NCBI GenBank assembly: GCA_963804865.1
Contig: CAWDSH010000001.1
Location: 1-64,000 of the forward strand
DNA: 64,000 bases
Direction: 5' to 3'
Source: CAVVEQ01 sp963804865
Lineage (GTDB): Bacteria; Chloroflexota; Anaerolineae; Anaerolineales; Anaerolineaceae
Shown here: positions 34,932 to 43,958 of the stretch, piece by piece
How positions within the stretch are numbered: position 1 is the stretch's first letter
Layout: each line of letters starts with the position of its first letter
Position numbers and translations under genes: made by a program
The notes under the pieces: model-generated
Told to the model about the DNA's origin: nothing
Seen by the model: the letters and a program-made list of their open reading frames with translations, nothing else
The model's database searches: none

Positions 34932-35144
34932 TTACTCTGCGGATTTTACTTCCGCGGCTTGCAGGCCTTTGGGACCCTTTTCAATTGAGAATTCCACCTT
35001 CTGACCCTCTTTGAGGGATTTGTACCCTTCCATTTCAATGGCTGAGAAATGTACGAATACATCCTCACCATCATCACGGCCAATGAAGCCGTACCCTTTG
35101 GCAGGGTTGAACCACTTAACGGTCCCAACAAAACGTTCTGACAT
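34932..35144 (-). CDS. Cold-shock domain protein (CspA family)
   Basis: A 70-aa single cold-shock domain that binds single-stranded RNA and DNA and melts RNA structure. RNP1 is KGYGFIGRDD and RNP2 is DVFVHFSAIE; the N-terminal GTVKWFNPAKGYGF is canonical. It has a strong promoter about 110 nt upstream and so a long untranslated leader, as in cold-inducible csp genes, though induction is not shown by sequence alone. Confidence 0.97.
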   Translation of the reverse strand: MSERFVGTVKWFNPAKGYGFIGRDDGEDVFVHFSAIEMEGYKSLKEGQKVEFSIEKGPKGLQAAEVKSAE

Positions 35145-35251
35145 GCTATTTCTCCATCTTTCTTAAAAAATTTTGAGACGCCGAATCACGAGATTCAAAC
35201 TTCGATGCCTGCAGTGACTATCGTGATTACAACCGTCTCCTTCAGCGCACA

Positions 35252-35280
35252 AGATTATCATGCAATTATCTGGATGTCAA
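35252..35280 (-). promoter_or_regulatory. Strong sigma-70-type promoter of the cold-shock gene
   Basis: On the minus strand TTGACA (35275-35280) and TAATCT (35252-35257) are exactly 17 bp apart. The start near 35245 leaves a leader of about 100 nt. Confidence 0.85.
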
Positions 35281-35317
35281 GATTTTTTATTGTATTTATT
35301 TATAAAAATAATTTACT

Positions 35318-35347
35318 TTTACTTGTTCCTTCACGGCAGAATATAAT
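35318..35347 (+). promoter_or_regulatory. Promoter of the TPR gene, likely leaderless
   Basis: TTTACT (35318-35323) and TATAAT (35342-35347) are 18 bp apart. The ATG at 35354 begins 7 nt after the -10, and no ribosome-binding site is present, so the mRNA may begin at the start codon. Confidence 0.6.
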
Positions 35348-35353
35348 AAACAT

Positions 35354-36776
35354 ATGCAAAAACGACTGCATATTCCATCAATTGGAATGGCATTGGCATC
35401 TTTTTTCGCGGTGATTATGCTTGGTTTATCCCCACGCCCGATTATGGAATCTCAAACCCGGGAAAAAATTCTAACTGCTGAAAAACAAGACAGGTATAGT
35501 AATGCGGTCAACCTTCTTGGTGAATTGATCAACCTGGAGCCATGGCGAATTGACCTTTGGATGCAGCGTGGGAGATTTGGCTTTGAAGGATGGTCAGCCG
35601 GAAATCACCATTGAGTCACTCAAGCAAATTGACAAAATTTCCTCTCTTTCGGCTCATGGCCAGATACTCCTCGCAAGAGCATATGAAATGAGCGGTGACA
35701 CGGATTCAGCACAACGAGAATGGGTTGAACTCTCAGGTAAAACTGCCTTGAGCGATGAAGCATACTTGGAGATTTACACTTCCTTGTTACGACTTGAGGA
35801 TTTGGTTAATGCATTGCAAACTCTTGATAATTGGCAAGAGGTCAGTCCATCCAATCCACAAATTACGTATTATCTCGGGATTAATTTGATTTTTATAGAT
35901 CAGAATGAAGCAAGAAAATATCTTCAGCTAGCTGTCCAAAATGAAAATCTGAATTCAGAAGAAATCAGTGATCTCATTGCCATATTGGAATTGGAGGGAA
36001 GAGAATCAGGATATTATTGGACCCTGATTGGTCAATCCCTGGGAAACCTGGATGAATGGTACCTGGCAAAAGCAGCCATTGAAAGAGCGATTAAATTTGA
36101 TCCTTCATACGCAGATGCTTGGTGCTTATTGGGCGAAACTAAAGGGCAATTGGGGCAGGATGGTTATCCGGAGTTGGTGACTGCACAAAAACTGAATCCT
36201 AATTCCAGTTATGTAAAAGCCACTCTATCTCTATATTGGAGGAGAGAAGGACACCCAGAAGTCGCTTTACTATACTTGCATGACCTGGCGCAGGCTGAGC
36301 CGGATAATTCGACCTGGCAGATCGAGCTGGCGCAGACCTATGTTGAAATGCGTGACATGATATCAGCGTTATCATATTTTCATTCGGCCACCAATATCGA
36401 TCCTGAAAATCCGGGTATCTGGCAAAAAACTGCTGAATTTTGCTTAACTTACGATATCGATTTGGAAGGACTAGGAGCACAAGCAATAGATCAGGCAATG
36501 AAACTGGCATCTGATGATGCAATTTCTCTGGATTTGATGGGGTGGAAATTAATGAAATCTGGTGATTTTGATAATGCAGCCAAATTTTTTAGAAAAGCGC
36601 TATCAATTGATTACTATAATGGACGAGTACATATGCATCTGGGACAAGCCTTGATGAATATGGACCAAAGAAGTGAGGCGCAAATTGAGTTGCGAAAGGC
36701 GATAGATTTTTCAAATGATGAAGCTATCAAAGAAATGGCACAACGATTACTGGAACAACTGGAATCTCAGCGATGA
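35354..36776 (+). pseudogene. Membrane-anchored TPR protein, split by a one-base frameshift
   Basis: The first frame (from 35354) encodes a signal-anchor helix (about residues 9-27) and ends LINLEPWRIDLWMQRGR. The second continues with LALKDGQPEITIESLKQIDK and runs to 36776. Removing one T of the TTT at 35576-35578 joins them into 473 aa. The product carries many degenerate tetratricopeptide repeats, for example KAAIERAIKFDPSYADAWCL and NAAKFFRKALSIDYYNGRVH, predicted to form an outward-facing helical scaffold for protein contacts. The partner is unknown. A lipoprotein gene follows closely. The frameshift is probably an error because both parts look well kept. Confidence 0.8.
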
Positions 36777-36801
36777 TATTTTTGAGAATAATAGGTTAAA
36801 A

Positions 36802-37491
36802 ATGAAATTGTTACGATTTTTGCTTACTTTTTTCTTATGGATCCTTTTTATCTTGTTGCCTTCATGCACCATATTCGATCAAACTGTGGAAATAAATCAG
36901 AATCCAACATACGGTTCCGAAGTTGGATTGGAGAACAGCCTGGTTTTATATGAGGATGATTTTTCAAATCCGGAAAGTGGATGGCAGGCATTCATTACGG
37001 ATTCAGGATCGGCGGTAACGTATGAACATCAAGGTATAAGGTTTTTAGTCAATGAGGGAAATACTGATCATTGGTCAATTCAGAATATAAATATTCAAGA
37101 TGTGCAGCTTGCAGTAGATGCCAGTAAAATTGGCGGTCCGGATGACAATATTTTTGGATTAATATGTAGGTTTACAGAGGAAAATAGTTTTTACGAGTTT
37201 GTAATTTCCAGTGATGGATATTACGCGATCCTTAAGATCATCAATGGTGAATATGTAATGCTTTCTGGAGATAGCATGGATTTTCATTCTGCAATCAACC
37301 AAGGAAGGGGGACCAACCGGATCAGAGCTGATTGTGTGGGTGACCAACTTTCCCTTTTCATCAACAACCAGTTGATTGAAAGCGTTAAGGATGATGAAAT
37401 CATTGCGGGCAGGATTGGTTTAATCGCCGGTACAACCAGCGAGTCCGGTACGGACATCCTTTTCGATAATTTTGTTTTATATCAGCCATGA
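36802..37491 (+). CDS. Lipoprotein with a concanavalin-like domain
   Basis: A 229-aa secreted lipoprotein. The start at 36802 is chosen because it gives a clean signal peptide ending in lipobox LPSC. The mature part contains YEDDFSNPESGWQAF and then FGLICRFTEENSFYEFVISSDG and RIRADCVGDQLSLFINNQLI. This is the pattern of beta-sandwich (laminin-G/DUF1080-like) domains found in carbohydrate-binding and family-unknown surface proteins. The ligand is unknown. It lies 25 nt after the TPR gene and overlaps the mtaB-like gene by 4 nt, so all three are probably cotranscribed. Confidence 0.75.
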   Translation: MKLLRFLLTFFLWILFILLPSCTIFDQTVEINQNPTYGSEVGLENSLVLYEDDFSNPESGWQAFITDSGSAVTYEHQGIRFLVNEGNTDHWSIQNINIQDVQLAVDASKIGGPDDNIFGLICRFTEENSFYEFVISSDGYYAILKIINGEYVMLSGDSMDFHSAINQGRGTNRIRADCVGDQLSLFINNQLIESVKDDEIIAGRIGLIAGTTSESGTDILFDNFVLYQP

Positions 37492-38756
37492 ATGTTTTTT
37501 TTGATACGATTGGTTGCAGGCTCAACCAAGCTGAAATTGAGCGATATGCCAGGCAGTTTCGTGCTGCCGGGCATATCGTGGTCAGTTCACCCAGGGAGGC
37601 TGACCTTGTTGTCATCAATACATGCTCGGTAACCTCCGAGGCAGCTTCTGATTCCCGTCAGAAAATCCGCCAAGCTGGTCGTAGCAAAGGTGTTCGAATT
37701 GTAGTTACAGGATGTCTTGCAACACTTGAACGCGATCGCTTGATGGATCTTCCATTTGTTGAAAAATGCATTTCGAATTCCAGGAAAGACATTCTGCCAG
37801 AGGATATTTTGGGAATATCCAGCATTCTGCAGGTTGAGGAAAAGCGCGAGCCATTACCGGGGCAAAGACTGCGGACAAGGGCTTTCATAAAATGTCAGGA
37901 TGGTTGTGACCATTTCTGCACGTACTGTATTACGCGTTTTGCCAGAGGGCAATCCAGATCAATTTCTTATAACCAGATAATTGATGATATTCATGCGGCA
38001 GAAAAGGGGGGTGCAAAGGAAGTTGTGTTATGTGGAGTCCAACTGGGATCCTGGGGCAAAGATTACCAACCCAAAAATAATCTCACCGATTTGATCAATC
38101 GTATTCTGGAAGCGTCAACAATTCCCAGGGTACGTTTATCATCCATTGAGCCCTGGGATCTTAATGATGATTTCTTCAAGCTCTGGAAGAATCCGCGTTT
38201 ATGCAGACAACTGCATCTACCACTTCAATCGGGATGTGGAAGAACACTTGAACGGATGGGGAGAAAATGCAATCCAGAGACATATCGAGGTTATGTTGAA
38301 GCAGCACGCCAGGTATGCCCCGAAATTGCGATTACGATCGATATCATGGTCGGTTTTCCTGGCGAGACTGAGGATGATTTTATTGAAAGCGTTGCATTCG
38401 TAGATAGCATCAATTTTGCGGGAGGGCATGTTTTTAATTTTTCACCCCGATCAATAACGCCAGCATCGAGAATGACTGGTCAGGTGCCAATGCCCATCCG
38501 TAAAAGCCGCAGTCAGGTTATGCGAAAAATCCTGGATTTTTCAAGGAGCAACTACAATAAATGTTTTATTGGCAAAACTATTGATGTGCTTTGGGAATCA
38601 GCCGCGAAGACCATGGATGATCAATGGCTCCTGGATGGTCTGACTGATAATTACATCCGGGTATATTCGATCTCGAAAGAACCAAGGTGGAATGAGATCG
38701 ATAGAGTTCACTTGATGTCTGCGAGAGATGATGGATTATTAGGTGAAATCCTGTAA
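37488..38756 (+). CDS. MtaB-type tRNA methylthiotransferase (radical SAM)
   Basis: A 422-aa methylthiotransferase. The N-terminal UPF0004 domain has TIGCRLNQAEIERY and INTCSVTSEAASDSRQ with cluster-binding cysteines, and the radical SAM motif CDHFCTYC follows FIKCQDGCD. C-terminal TRAM-like sequence is present. MtaB adds a methylthio group to t6A37 of tRNA; MiaB and RimO are close relatives. The TIGCRLNQAE signature and short length favour MtaB, but substrate is not proven. It begins with ATGA overlap of the lipoprotein stop. Confidence 0.85.
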   Translation: MNVFFDTIGCRLNQAEIERYARQFRAAGHIVVSSPREADLVVINTCSVTSEAASDSRQKIRQAGRSKGVRIVVTGCLATLERDRLMDLPFVEKCISNSRKDILPEDILGISSILQVEEKREPLPGQRLRTRAFIKCQDGCDHFCTYCITRFARGQSRSISYNQIIDDIHAAEKGGAKEVVLCGVQLGSWGKDYQPKNNLTDLINRILEASTIPRVRLSSIEPWDLNDDFFKLWKNPRLCRQLHLPLQSGCGRTLERMGRKCNPETYRGYVEAARQVCPEIAITIDIMVGFPGETEDDFIESVAFVDSINFAGGHVFNFSPRSITPASRMTGQVPMPIRKSRSQVMRKILDFSRSNYNKCFIGKTIDVLWESAAKTMDDQWLLDGLTDNYIRVYSISKEPRWNEIDRVHLMSARDDGLLGEIL

Positions 38757-38834
38757 GATCGTCCTTCTTGAATTTTTGGATTATGGCAATCGATAATTTC
38801 CGTGATAAACAAACGAATATACTTCCCCTTTAAC

Positions 38835-38864
38835 TTGTCATACTGCTTAACCTTAAGGTATAAT
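38835..38864 (+). promoter_or_regulatory. Promoter of the rpmH operon
   Basis: TTGTCA (38835-38840) and TATAAT (38859-38864) are 18 bp apart, about 50 nt upstream of rpmH. Confidence 0.8.
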
Positions 38865-38913
38865 TGCCGCTTGCGTTTGTCTTTTTTTGATTATTTTTCT
38901 GAAAGGAAAGTGT

Positions 38914-39084
38914 ATGCCCAAGAGGACTTATCAACCACGAATCCGCCGGCGCCTTCGTGTCCACGGCTTCCGCAAGCGTATGGCAACCGCTGATGGACGA
39001 GAGGTTTTAAAACGCCGCCGTCTGCGTGGCAGGCACAAATTAACTGTTTCGGCCAATAACCACGTCAAGAGGATCCGCTGGTAG
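38914..39084 (+). CDS. rpmH: 50S ribosomal protein bL34
   Basis: A 56-aa, highly basic ribosomal protein of the large subunit. The sequence MPKRTYQPRIRRRLRVHGF with RMATADGREVLKRRRLRGR is diagnostic for bL34. The ATG at 38914 follows GAAAGGAAAG; an in-frame ATG at 38887 has no matching residues. It opens the conserved rpmH-rnpA-yidD-yidC-jag block. Confidence 0.97.
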   Translation: MPKRTYQPRIRRRLRVHGFRKRMATADGREVLKRRRLRGRHKLTVSANNHVKRIRW

Positions 39085-39134
39085 GATGCTCTCGAATATT
39101 ACCTGTCTGATCAAACACTCGGACAGGGGAATGT

Positions 39135-39473
39135 GTGAAACGAAAGAATCGTCTGAGCCAAACAAATGATATTCTGCGGGTGAGGCGTTATGGTACAAGT
39201 TATGCCCACCCGCTTATTGTGTTGATGAAGTATAAAAATAATCTTGAACAGGTTCGCATGGGAGTGATGGTAAATAAATCGATTGGTGGTGCAGTCGTGC
39301 GTAATCGATGCAAACGCCAAATCCGCTCCCTTTTTGATGGATATCTAGATCGAATAGAAAAGGGTTGGGATCTCCTTTTGATAGCAAGGCAACCGATTGT
39401 GCGTGCAGATTACTCATCCATGAAATCAACTCTACAGGAACTGCTAAGCAAAGCAGAATTGATGAATCCATGA
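39135..39473 (+). CDS. rnpA: Ribonuclease P protein component
   Basis: A 112-aa basic protein that helps the RNase P RNA remove 5' leaders of tRNA precursors. The N-terminus KRKNRLSQTNDILRVRRYG and the RNR motif region GGAVVRNRCKRQIRSLF are characteristic. The start is GTG at 39135, with AGGGGA just upstream. It overlaps yidD by 4 nt. Confidence 0.95.
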   Translation: MKRKNRLSQTNDILRVRRYGTSYAHPLIVLMKYKNNLEQVRMGVMVNKSIGGAVVRNRCKRQIRSLFDGYLDRIEKGWDLLLIARQPIVRADYSSMKSTLQELLSKAELMNP

Positions 39474-39763
39474 CTTCTCTGGCGCAGGATCAAGGCGAAT
39501 ACCCCAACGAGCCCCGATTAAAGGAATTGCCGGTAACATTGTGGAATCTTCCCCGAATTCCCTTGCTAGCTCTTATAAGGCTATATCAAAAATTCGGATC
39601 GCCGGCACTGCCATCCAACACATGCCGATTCTATCCATCCTGTTCTCATTATGGGTACCAGGCGATTTATAAATATGGTGTAATCAAAGGTTCAATCATG
39701 GCGATTTGGCGCATACTGCGCTGTAATCCATTCAATCAAGGTGGGTACGATCCAGTACCATAA
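39470..39763 (+). CDS. yidD: Membrane protein insertion factor YidD
   Basis: A 97-aa protein with the YidD core: LIRLYQKFGSPALPSNTCRF, then YPSCSHYGYQAIYKYGVIKG and a final RILRCNPFNQGGYDPVP. YidD is a small membrane-bound helper of YidC-dependent insertion. The ATG at 39470 overlaps the rnpA stop. An upstream in-frame ATG at 39365 lies inside rnpA and is rejected. It is slightly longer than usual because of an N-terminal extension. Confidence 0.93.
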   Translation: MTSLAQDQGEYPNEPRLKELPVTLWNLPRIPLLALIRLYQKFGSPALPSNTCRFYPSCSHYGYQAIYKYGVIKGSIMAIWRILRCNPFNQGGYDPVP

Positions 39764-39787
39764 ATCATTTATAAAAGGTCTCGGAAA

Positions 39788-40849
39788 ATGAAGTTGAAAA
39801 TTGCGAAATCGATATTTGTAGTTCTAATTTCAGGCCTCCTGCTGACGGCTTGTGCAGGCGGTGCTTCAATCGTGAATAATTGGCCGGGAATCTCTGCCAA
39901 TGATAAAAATGCTTATCTGGCGAGTGGCGGTTATATCTATGCAGTAAATCTAACGAATGGAGCAGAAGTTTGGCGGTATCCGGAAAAGCAGGAAGCTAAT
40001 AAAAATTTTTATGCTCCACCCGCGCTCAAGGATGATCTACTTGTCGCTGGTAGTTATAACCATGAACTTTACGGACTGGATGCAAACACCCGTGTCGAAA
40101 GATGGACATATGCAAAAGCAACCAATCGCTGGGTTGCAAGCCCATTGATTTTTGATGATCTGATTTACGCACCTAATTCAGATGGAACGCTTTATGTTCT
40201 TACCCTGGACGGTTTGCTTTCCTGGAGCGTGGATATAGGTGGTGAATTATGGGCGCAACCAGCCACGAATGGAACCCTGGTATTCATCCCATCCCTAGAC
40301 CATAAACTCTACGCATTTGATATTGCATCCCATGCAGAGGCCTGGTCAGTTGATCTCAAAGGTTCTCTTGTCAATAATGTTGTTTTGGATGAAAAAGGAG
40401 ATCTCTATATCGGTAATATCGCGGGTCAATTATTCAAGATTCGTGCCGATGATGGGAAGATCCTCAACCAGACAACCTTAACTGCAGGTATTTGGACAAC
40501 CCCCCTCATTTTAGGCGATGAAATCTTCCTCGGGGATCAAAAAGGGAATTTCTATGGAATTCGTTTATCGAATTTTGAGCAACATTGGCTGATTAATACC
40601 GGCGCTCCTGTCATAGCTTCTCCCATTGCTTTGGAAGATGGGATTTTATACATGAATACGGAAGGTAACATTGTAAAATTGAACAACCAAGGTTTGGAAC
40701 AATGGCGACAACAAGTGGATGGGGAACTCTACGCCAATGCAGTTATGGCGGGTGACAAAATCCTGATCCCAATATATAAAGGTGAAAATTCAATTCAAAC
40801 CTTGCTAATCAATGGCGCATTATCCTGGGTTTATAAACCCGAGAAATAA
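39788..40849 (+). CDS. PQQ-like beta-propeller lipoprotein (BamB-like)
   Basis: A 353-aa secreted lipoprotein with lipobox LTAC (Cys22) and repeated blades of the PQQ type: GGYIYAVNLTNGAEVWRYP, HELYGLDANTRVERWTY, HKLYAFDIASHAEAWSVD. These give a beta-propeller. It resembles BamB in fold only; a cell without an outer-membrane assembly complex would not use it as such. Its place between yidD and yidC suggests a role in insertion or folding at the outer face of the membrane, an inference. SD-like AAAGG precedes the ATG. Confidence 0.85.
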   Translation: MKLKIAKSIFVVLISGLLLTACAGGASIVNNWPGISANDKNAYLASGGYIYAVNLTNGAEVWRYPEKQEANKNFYAPPALKDDLLVAGSYNHELYGLDANTRVERWTYAKATNRWVASPLIFDDLIYAPNSDGTLYVLTLDGLLSWSVDIGGELWAQPATNGTLVFIPSLDHKLYAFDIASHAEAWSVDLKGSLVNNVVLDEKGDLYIGNIAGQLFKIRADDGKILNQTTLTAGIWTTPLILGDEIFLGDQKGNFYGIRLSNFEQHWLINTGAPVIASPIALEDGILYMNTEGNIVKLNNQGLEQWRQQVDGELYANAVMAGDKILIPIYKGENSIQTLLINGALSWVYKPEK

Positions 40850-40860
40850 CAGGTGTAAAA

Positions 40861-41661
40861 ATGTTTGATGCCATTCTAATAACCCCTTTTGTCAATGTCA
40901 TACTTTTTATATATAAATTAATTGGTGGCAATTTCGGTATCGCCATTATCCTTTTCACAATCCTGGTAAGGTTTATTACCTGGCCACTTCAAGCCAAATC
41001 CATTAAAAGTGCCAAGGCAATGCAGGATCTGCAAAAGGATAAGCGTTATATCGACATGCAAGCCAAGTACAAAAATGATAAGGAAAAACTCGCCCAGGCG
41101 CAGATGCAGTTGTATAAGGATATGAAAATCAGTCCTTTTGCATCCTGTCTCCCGACACTAATCCAACTTCCCATCATTATTGGTTTGTACCAGGCCTTGA
41201 TCCTTGCTTTGGCAACCACCCAATATGACCTATTACGATTAACCAATCACATATACCCGGGTTTTTTATCTGTGGCTGATCTGATCCCATTAAACCGTGA
41301 TTTCCTCTGGATGAATCTTTCTCAACCGGAAAGGTTGGTAATTCCGGGTCTTTCTTTTGGAATACCAGTTTTAACCATCGTTGTTGTTATTACGACCTAT
41401 ATGCAACAAAAACTAATGACACCACCAACGACTGGTCCCGGAGATCAAACGAGTCAGATGACAGGGATGATGAACATTTATATGCCATTACTGATGGGTT
41501 ATATTTCATTTACTTTATCCGCGGGTTTGGCAGTATATTTTGTGGTTTCAAACCTACTTATCATCTTTCAGTATGCCATTATGGGTCAGTTGAATTGGCG
41601 CAATATCATCCCCGGGCAGAAAACCAAACCGGAAATTATTCAAGCCAAGAAATCAAAATAG
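40861..41661 (+). CDS. yidC: Membrane protein insertase YidC/Oxa1
   Basis: A 266-aa insertase of the short (Gram-positive or Oxa1) type, without the large periplasmic domain of the E. coli form. The first core helix has FTILVRFITWPLQAKSIKSA with the conserved arginine of the hydrophilic groove, then the coiled cytoplasmic hairpin KAMQDLQKDKRYIDMQAKYK and PFASCLPTLIQLPIIIGLYQ. It inserts membrane proteins with or without SecYEG. It follows the propeller gene by 11 nt and precedes jag, the usual pairing. Confidence 0.95.
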   Translation: MFDAILITPFVNVILFIYKLIGGNFGIAIILFTILVRFITWPLQAKSIKSAKAMQDLQKDKRYIDMQAKYKNDKEKLAQAQMQLYKDMKISPFASCLPTLIQLPIIIGLYQALILALATTQYDLLRLTNHIYPGFLSVADLIPLNRDFLWMNLSQPERLVIPGLSFGIPVLTIVVVITTYMQQKLMTPPTTGPGDQTSQMTGMMNIYMPLLMGYISFTLSAGLAVYFVVSNLLIIFQYAIMGQLNWRNIIPGQKTKPEIIQAKKSK

Positions 41662-41686
41662 AAATGAGCGCCAGTTTGAGGATATT

Positions 41687-42463
41687 ATGAGTAAAGAGAA
41701 AACAACTTTAGAAATAATAGCTCCATCTGTTGAAGAAGCCATTGAAAATGGATTAGACCAGCTTGGATTGCCGCGTGATGCTGTGCAGGTGGAAGTTCTT
41801 GATACCGGGAGTCGTGGATTACTGGGAATAGGCAGCCGGCATGCACGCATCCGTTTGAGCATTAAAGATGAAAGCACTCCTGAACCTCTGCCCGAGAAAC
41901 CAAAAACACCCATAAAAAAATCGACTGAGAAATCCAAACTTAAAGAATCTAAAACCGAAGAAAACAAGCTTCAGGATTCAATCCTGGGAGAAGATCACGA
42001 GCTGCAGGTTGCCAAAGCGGTTGTCGAAGAATTACTTGATAAATTACATGTCTTTGCGAAAGTCACCACCCGGTACATGGAACCTGCTGAAAAAGGTGAA
42101 GAACGAATCATCTTCATCGAGGTTAACGGTGATGACCTCAGCATTCTTATCGGCCGGCGTTCGGAGATTTTAAATTCCCTGCAATATATTTCATCTTTAA
42201 TCGTCTGCCGGGAACTTGGGAAATGGGCTCCTCTGTTGATCGATATTCAGGGTTATCGCAGCCGCCGCGAGCGGCAATTGCGTCAGCTGGCTCAACGCTT
42301 GGCGGACCAGGCGATCACAACGGGAAAGCGCCAAATCCTTGAACCAATGCCAGCGAACGAGCGCAGAGTCATACACCTTGAGCTGCGGGATAATTCCCAG
42401 GTTATGACTGAAAGCATCGGCGAAGAACCAAATCGGAAAGTAACCATCAACCTCAAGCAATAA
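41687..42463 (+). CDS. jag: Jag (KhpB-like) RNA-binding protein
   Basis: A 258-aa cytoplasmic RNA-binding protein. It has an N-terminal Jag_N domain (APSVEEAIENGLDQLGLPRD), a charged linker, a KH domain with GRRSEILNSLQYISSLIV, and a C-terminal R3H domain with RRERQLRQLAQRLADQA and PMPANERRVIHL. Jag/KhpB influences division and cell elongation in some Gram-positives. It is the last gene of the block and is followed by a terminator. Confidence 0.95.
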   Translation: MSKEKTTLEIIAPSVEEAIENGLDQLGLPRDAVQVEVLDTGSRGLLGIGSRHARIRLSIKDESTPEPLPEKPKTPIKKSTEKSKLKESKTEENKLQDSILGEDHELQVAKAVVEELLDKLHVFAKVTTRYMEPAEKGEERIIFIEVNGDDLSILIGRRSEILNSLQYISSLIVCRELGKWAPLLIDIQGYRSRRERQLRQLAQRLADQAITTGKRQILEPMPANERRVIHLELRDNSQVMTESIGEEPNRKVTINLKQ

Positions 42464-42478
42464 AGTAGAAATAAACCA

Positions 42479-42509
42479 AAGGTGTTTCTTATGCAGAGGA
42501 ACACCTTTT
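42479..42509 (+). terminator. Terminator of the rpmH-jag operon
   Basis: AAGGTGTTTC (42479-42488) pairs with GGAACACCTT (42498-42507), with one G-U pair and a 9-nt loop, followed by TTTT. Confidence 0.8.
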
Positions 42510-42512
42510 CGT

Positions 42513-42518
42513 TATAAT
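42513..42518 (+). promoter_or_regulatory. -10 element of the nucleoside phosphorylase gene
   Basis: TATAAT lies immediately after the previous terminator and about 34 nt before the ATG at 42553, which has GCGAGG upstream. No clear -35 was found. Confidence 0.45.
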
Positions 42519-42552
42519 TAGAATCTCATGTTGAAGGATCGGCGAGGTTCTC

Positions 42553-43857
42553 ATGAATGCTGTAGATATAATAATAAAAAAACGTGATGGTGAGGAATTA
42601 AGCGAAGAAGAATTAGCGTTTTTCGTCCAGGGATTCACTCGAGGGGACATTCCTGATTATCAGGTATCTGCCTGGGCGATGGCGGTTCTCCTGCGGGGGA
42701 TGACAGATCAAGAGACCACAAATCTGACAATGGCAATGGCCAATTCAGGGGAAAGATTAGACCTGGAAGGGGTGGTGCCGATTGCATTGGACAAGCATTC
42801 AACCGGAGGAGTGGGGGATAAGACGACCCTGGTCGTAGAACCTGCAGTGGCTGCCTGTGGATTGCCCGTAGGGAAGATGTCGGGTCGTGGATTGGGTTTC
42901 AGCGGTGGAACTCTCGATAAGATGGAGAGCATTCCTGGTTTCCGGACAAATCTATCAAAATCCGAATTTATCGATCAGCTGCGCAATATAGGCTTGGTTT
43001 TAACGGGACAAAGCCCAGACCTGGCTCCGGCAGATGGGAAGCTCTATGCATTGCGGGATGTGACTGGTACCGTACAATCCATGCCGCTCATTGCATCCTC
43101 GGTGATGAGTAAAAAAATTGCAGCTGGTGCACAAGCGATCCTTTTGGATGTAAAAACTGGTCATGGCGCTTTTATGAAAACCGTTGATGAAGCCAGGCAG
43201 TTGGCGAAAATCATGGTATCGATCGGGAAACTATCCAAAAGAAATGTTGTGGCATTGATCTCCGATATGAACCAGCCACTTGGGAATGCTGTTGGAAACG
43301 CGCTTGAATTGAAAGAAGCCATCATGACCTTGCATAATGATGGCCCCGAGGATTTTCGAGAGCATTGTTTAATGGTAGCCAGCCATATGTTGATTTTAGG
43401 GAAAAAGATATCCAGTTTGGAGGAGGCACGCGATTGCATTGAATCAAGCCTTGCCGATGGAAGAGCCTGGGAAAAATTCCGAGAGTTGGTTATGAAACAA
43501 AATGGGGATGTCAGCTATATCGACCATCCGGAAAAACTGCCACTAGCAAAAATAGTGAAGTCCGTAACTACACCCCAAATGGGTTATCTCTCAGAGATTA
43601 ATGCAAGAAGGGTGGGTGAGACCTCTGTAGAACTTGGTGCTGGAAGAATTAAGAAAGGGGATACCATCGATCATTCGGTCGGTATCATCGTAAATCGCAA
43701 GGTTGGTGACAAGGTGGAAAAAAACGATCCGGTTTTCACTGTGCATGCCTCAAAAATAGAGGATTTCGAAAAAGCTTCAATGGGATTATTAAACGCCATC
43801 AAGATCCAAGATTCACCTTGTGACCCGCTACCACTTTTTTATGATTTTATTCAGTAA
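42553..43857 (+). CDS. pdp: Pyrimidine-nucleoside (thymidine) phosphorylase
   Basis: A 434-aa enzyme that splits pyrimidine nucleosides with phosphate, feeding ribose or deoxyribose 1-phosphate and bases to salvage. The family signature SGRGLGFSGGTLDKMESIPG is present, as are KHSTGGVGDKTT at the phosphate site and the C-terminal domain from GYLSEINARRVGETSVELG onward. Thymidine and pyrimidine phosphorylases share these motifs, so specificity is uncertain. Confidence 0.93.
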   Translation: MNAVDIIIKKRDGEELSEEELAFFVQGFTRGDIPDYQVSAWAMAVLLRGMTDQETTNLTMAMANSGERLDLEGVVPIALDKHSTGGVGDKTTLVVEPAVAACGLPVGKMSGRGLGFSGGTLDKMESIPGFRTNLSKSEFIDQLRNIGLVLTGQSPDLAPADGKLYALRDVTGTVQSMPLIASSVMSKKIAAGAQAILLDVKTGHGAFMKTVDEARQLAKIMVSIGKLSKRNVVALISDMNQPLGNAVGNALELKEAIMTLHNDGPEDFREHCLMVASHMLILGKKISSLEEARDCIESSLADGRAWEKFRELVMKQNGDVSYIDHPEKLPLAKIVKSVTTPQMGYLSEINARRVGETSVELGAGRIKKGDTIDHSVGIIVNRKVGDKVEKNDPVFTVHASKIEDFEKASMGLLNAIKIQDSPCDPLPLFYDFIQ

Positions 43858-43958
43858 AATAGTATATTGTTATGCTTTCAATATTGAAAACTGATAAACA
43901 TTGGCGAATTCGTGCTTTTAAGATTTAATTAGAATACTCGTCTCAAGATAGGCAAAAC

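Noticed and set aside
43874..43887. Palindrome TTTCAATATTGAAA after the pyrimidine phosphorylase gene
   Set aside because: AT-rich, short and without T-run; not convincing as a terminator or operator.
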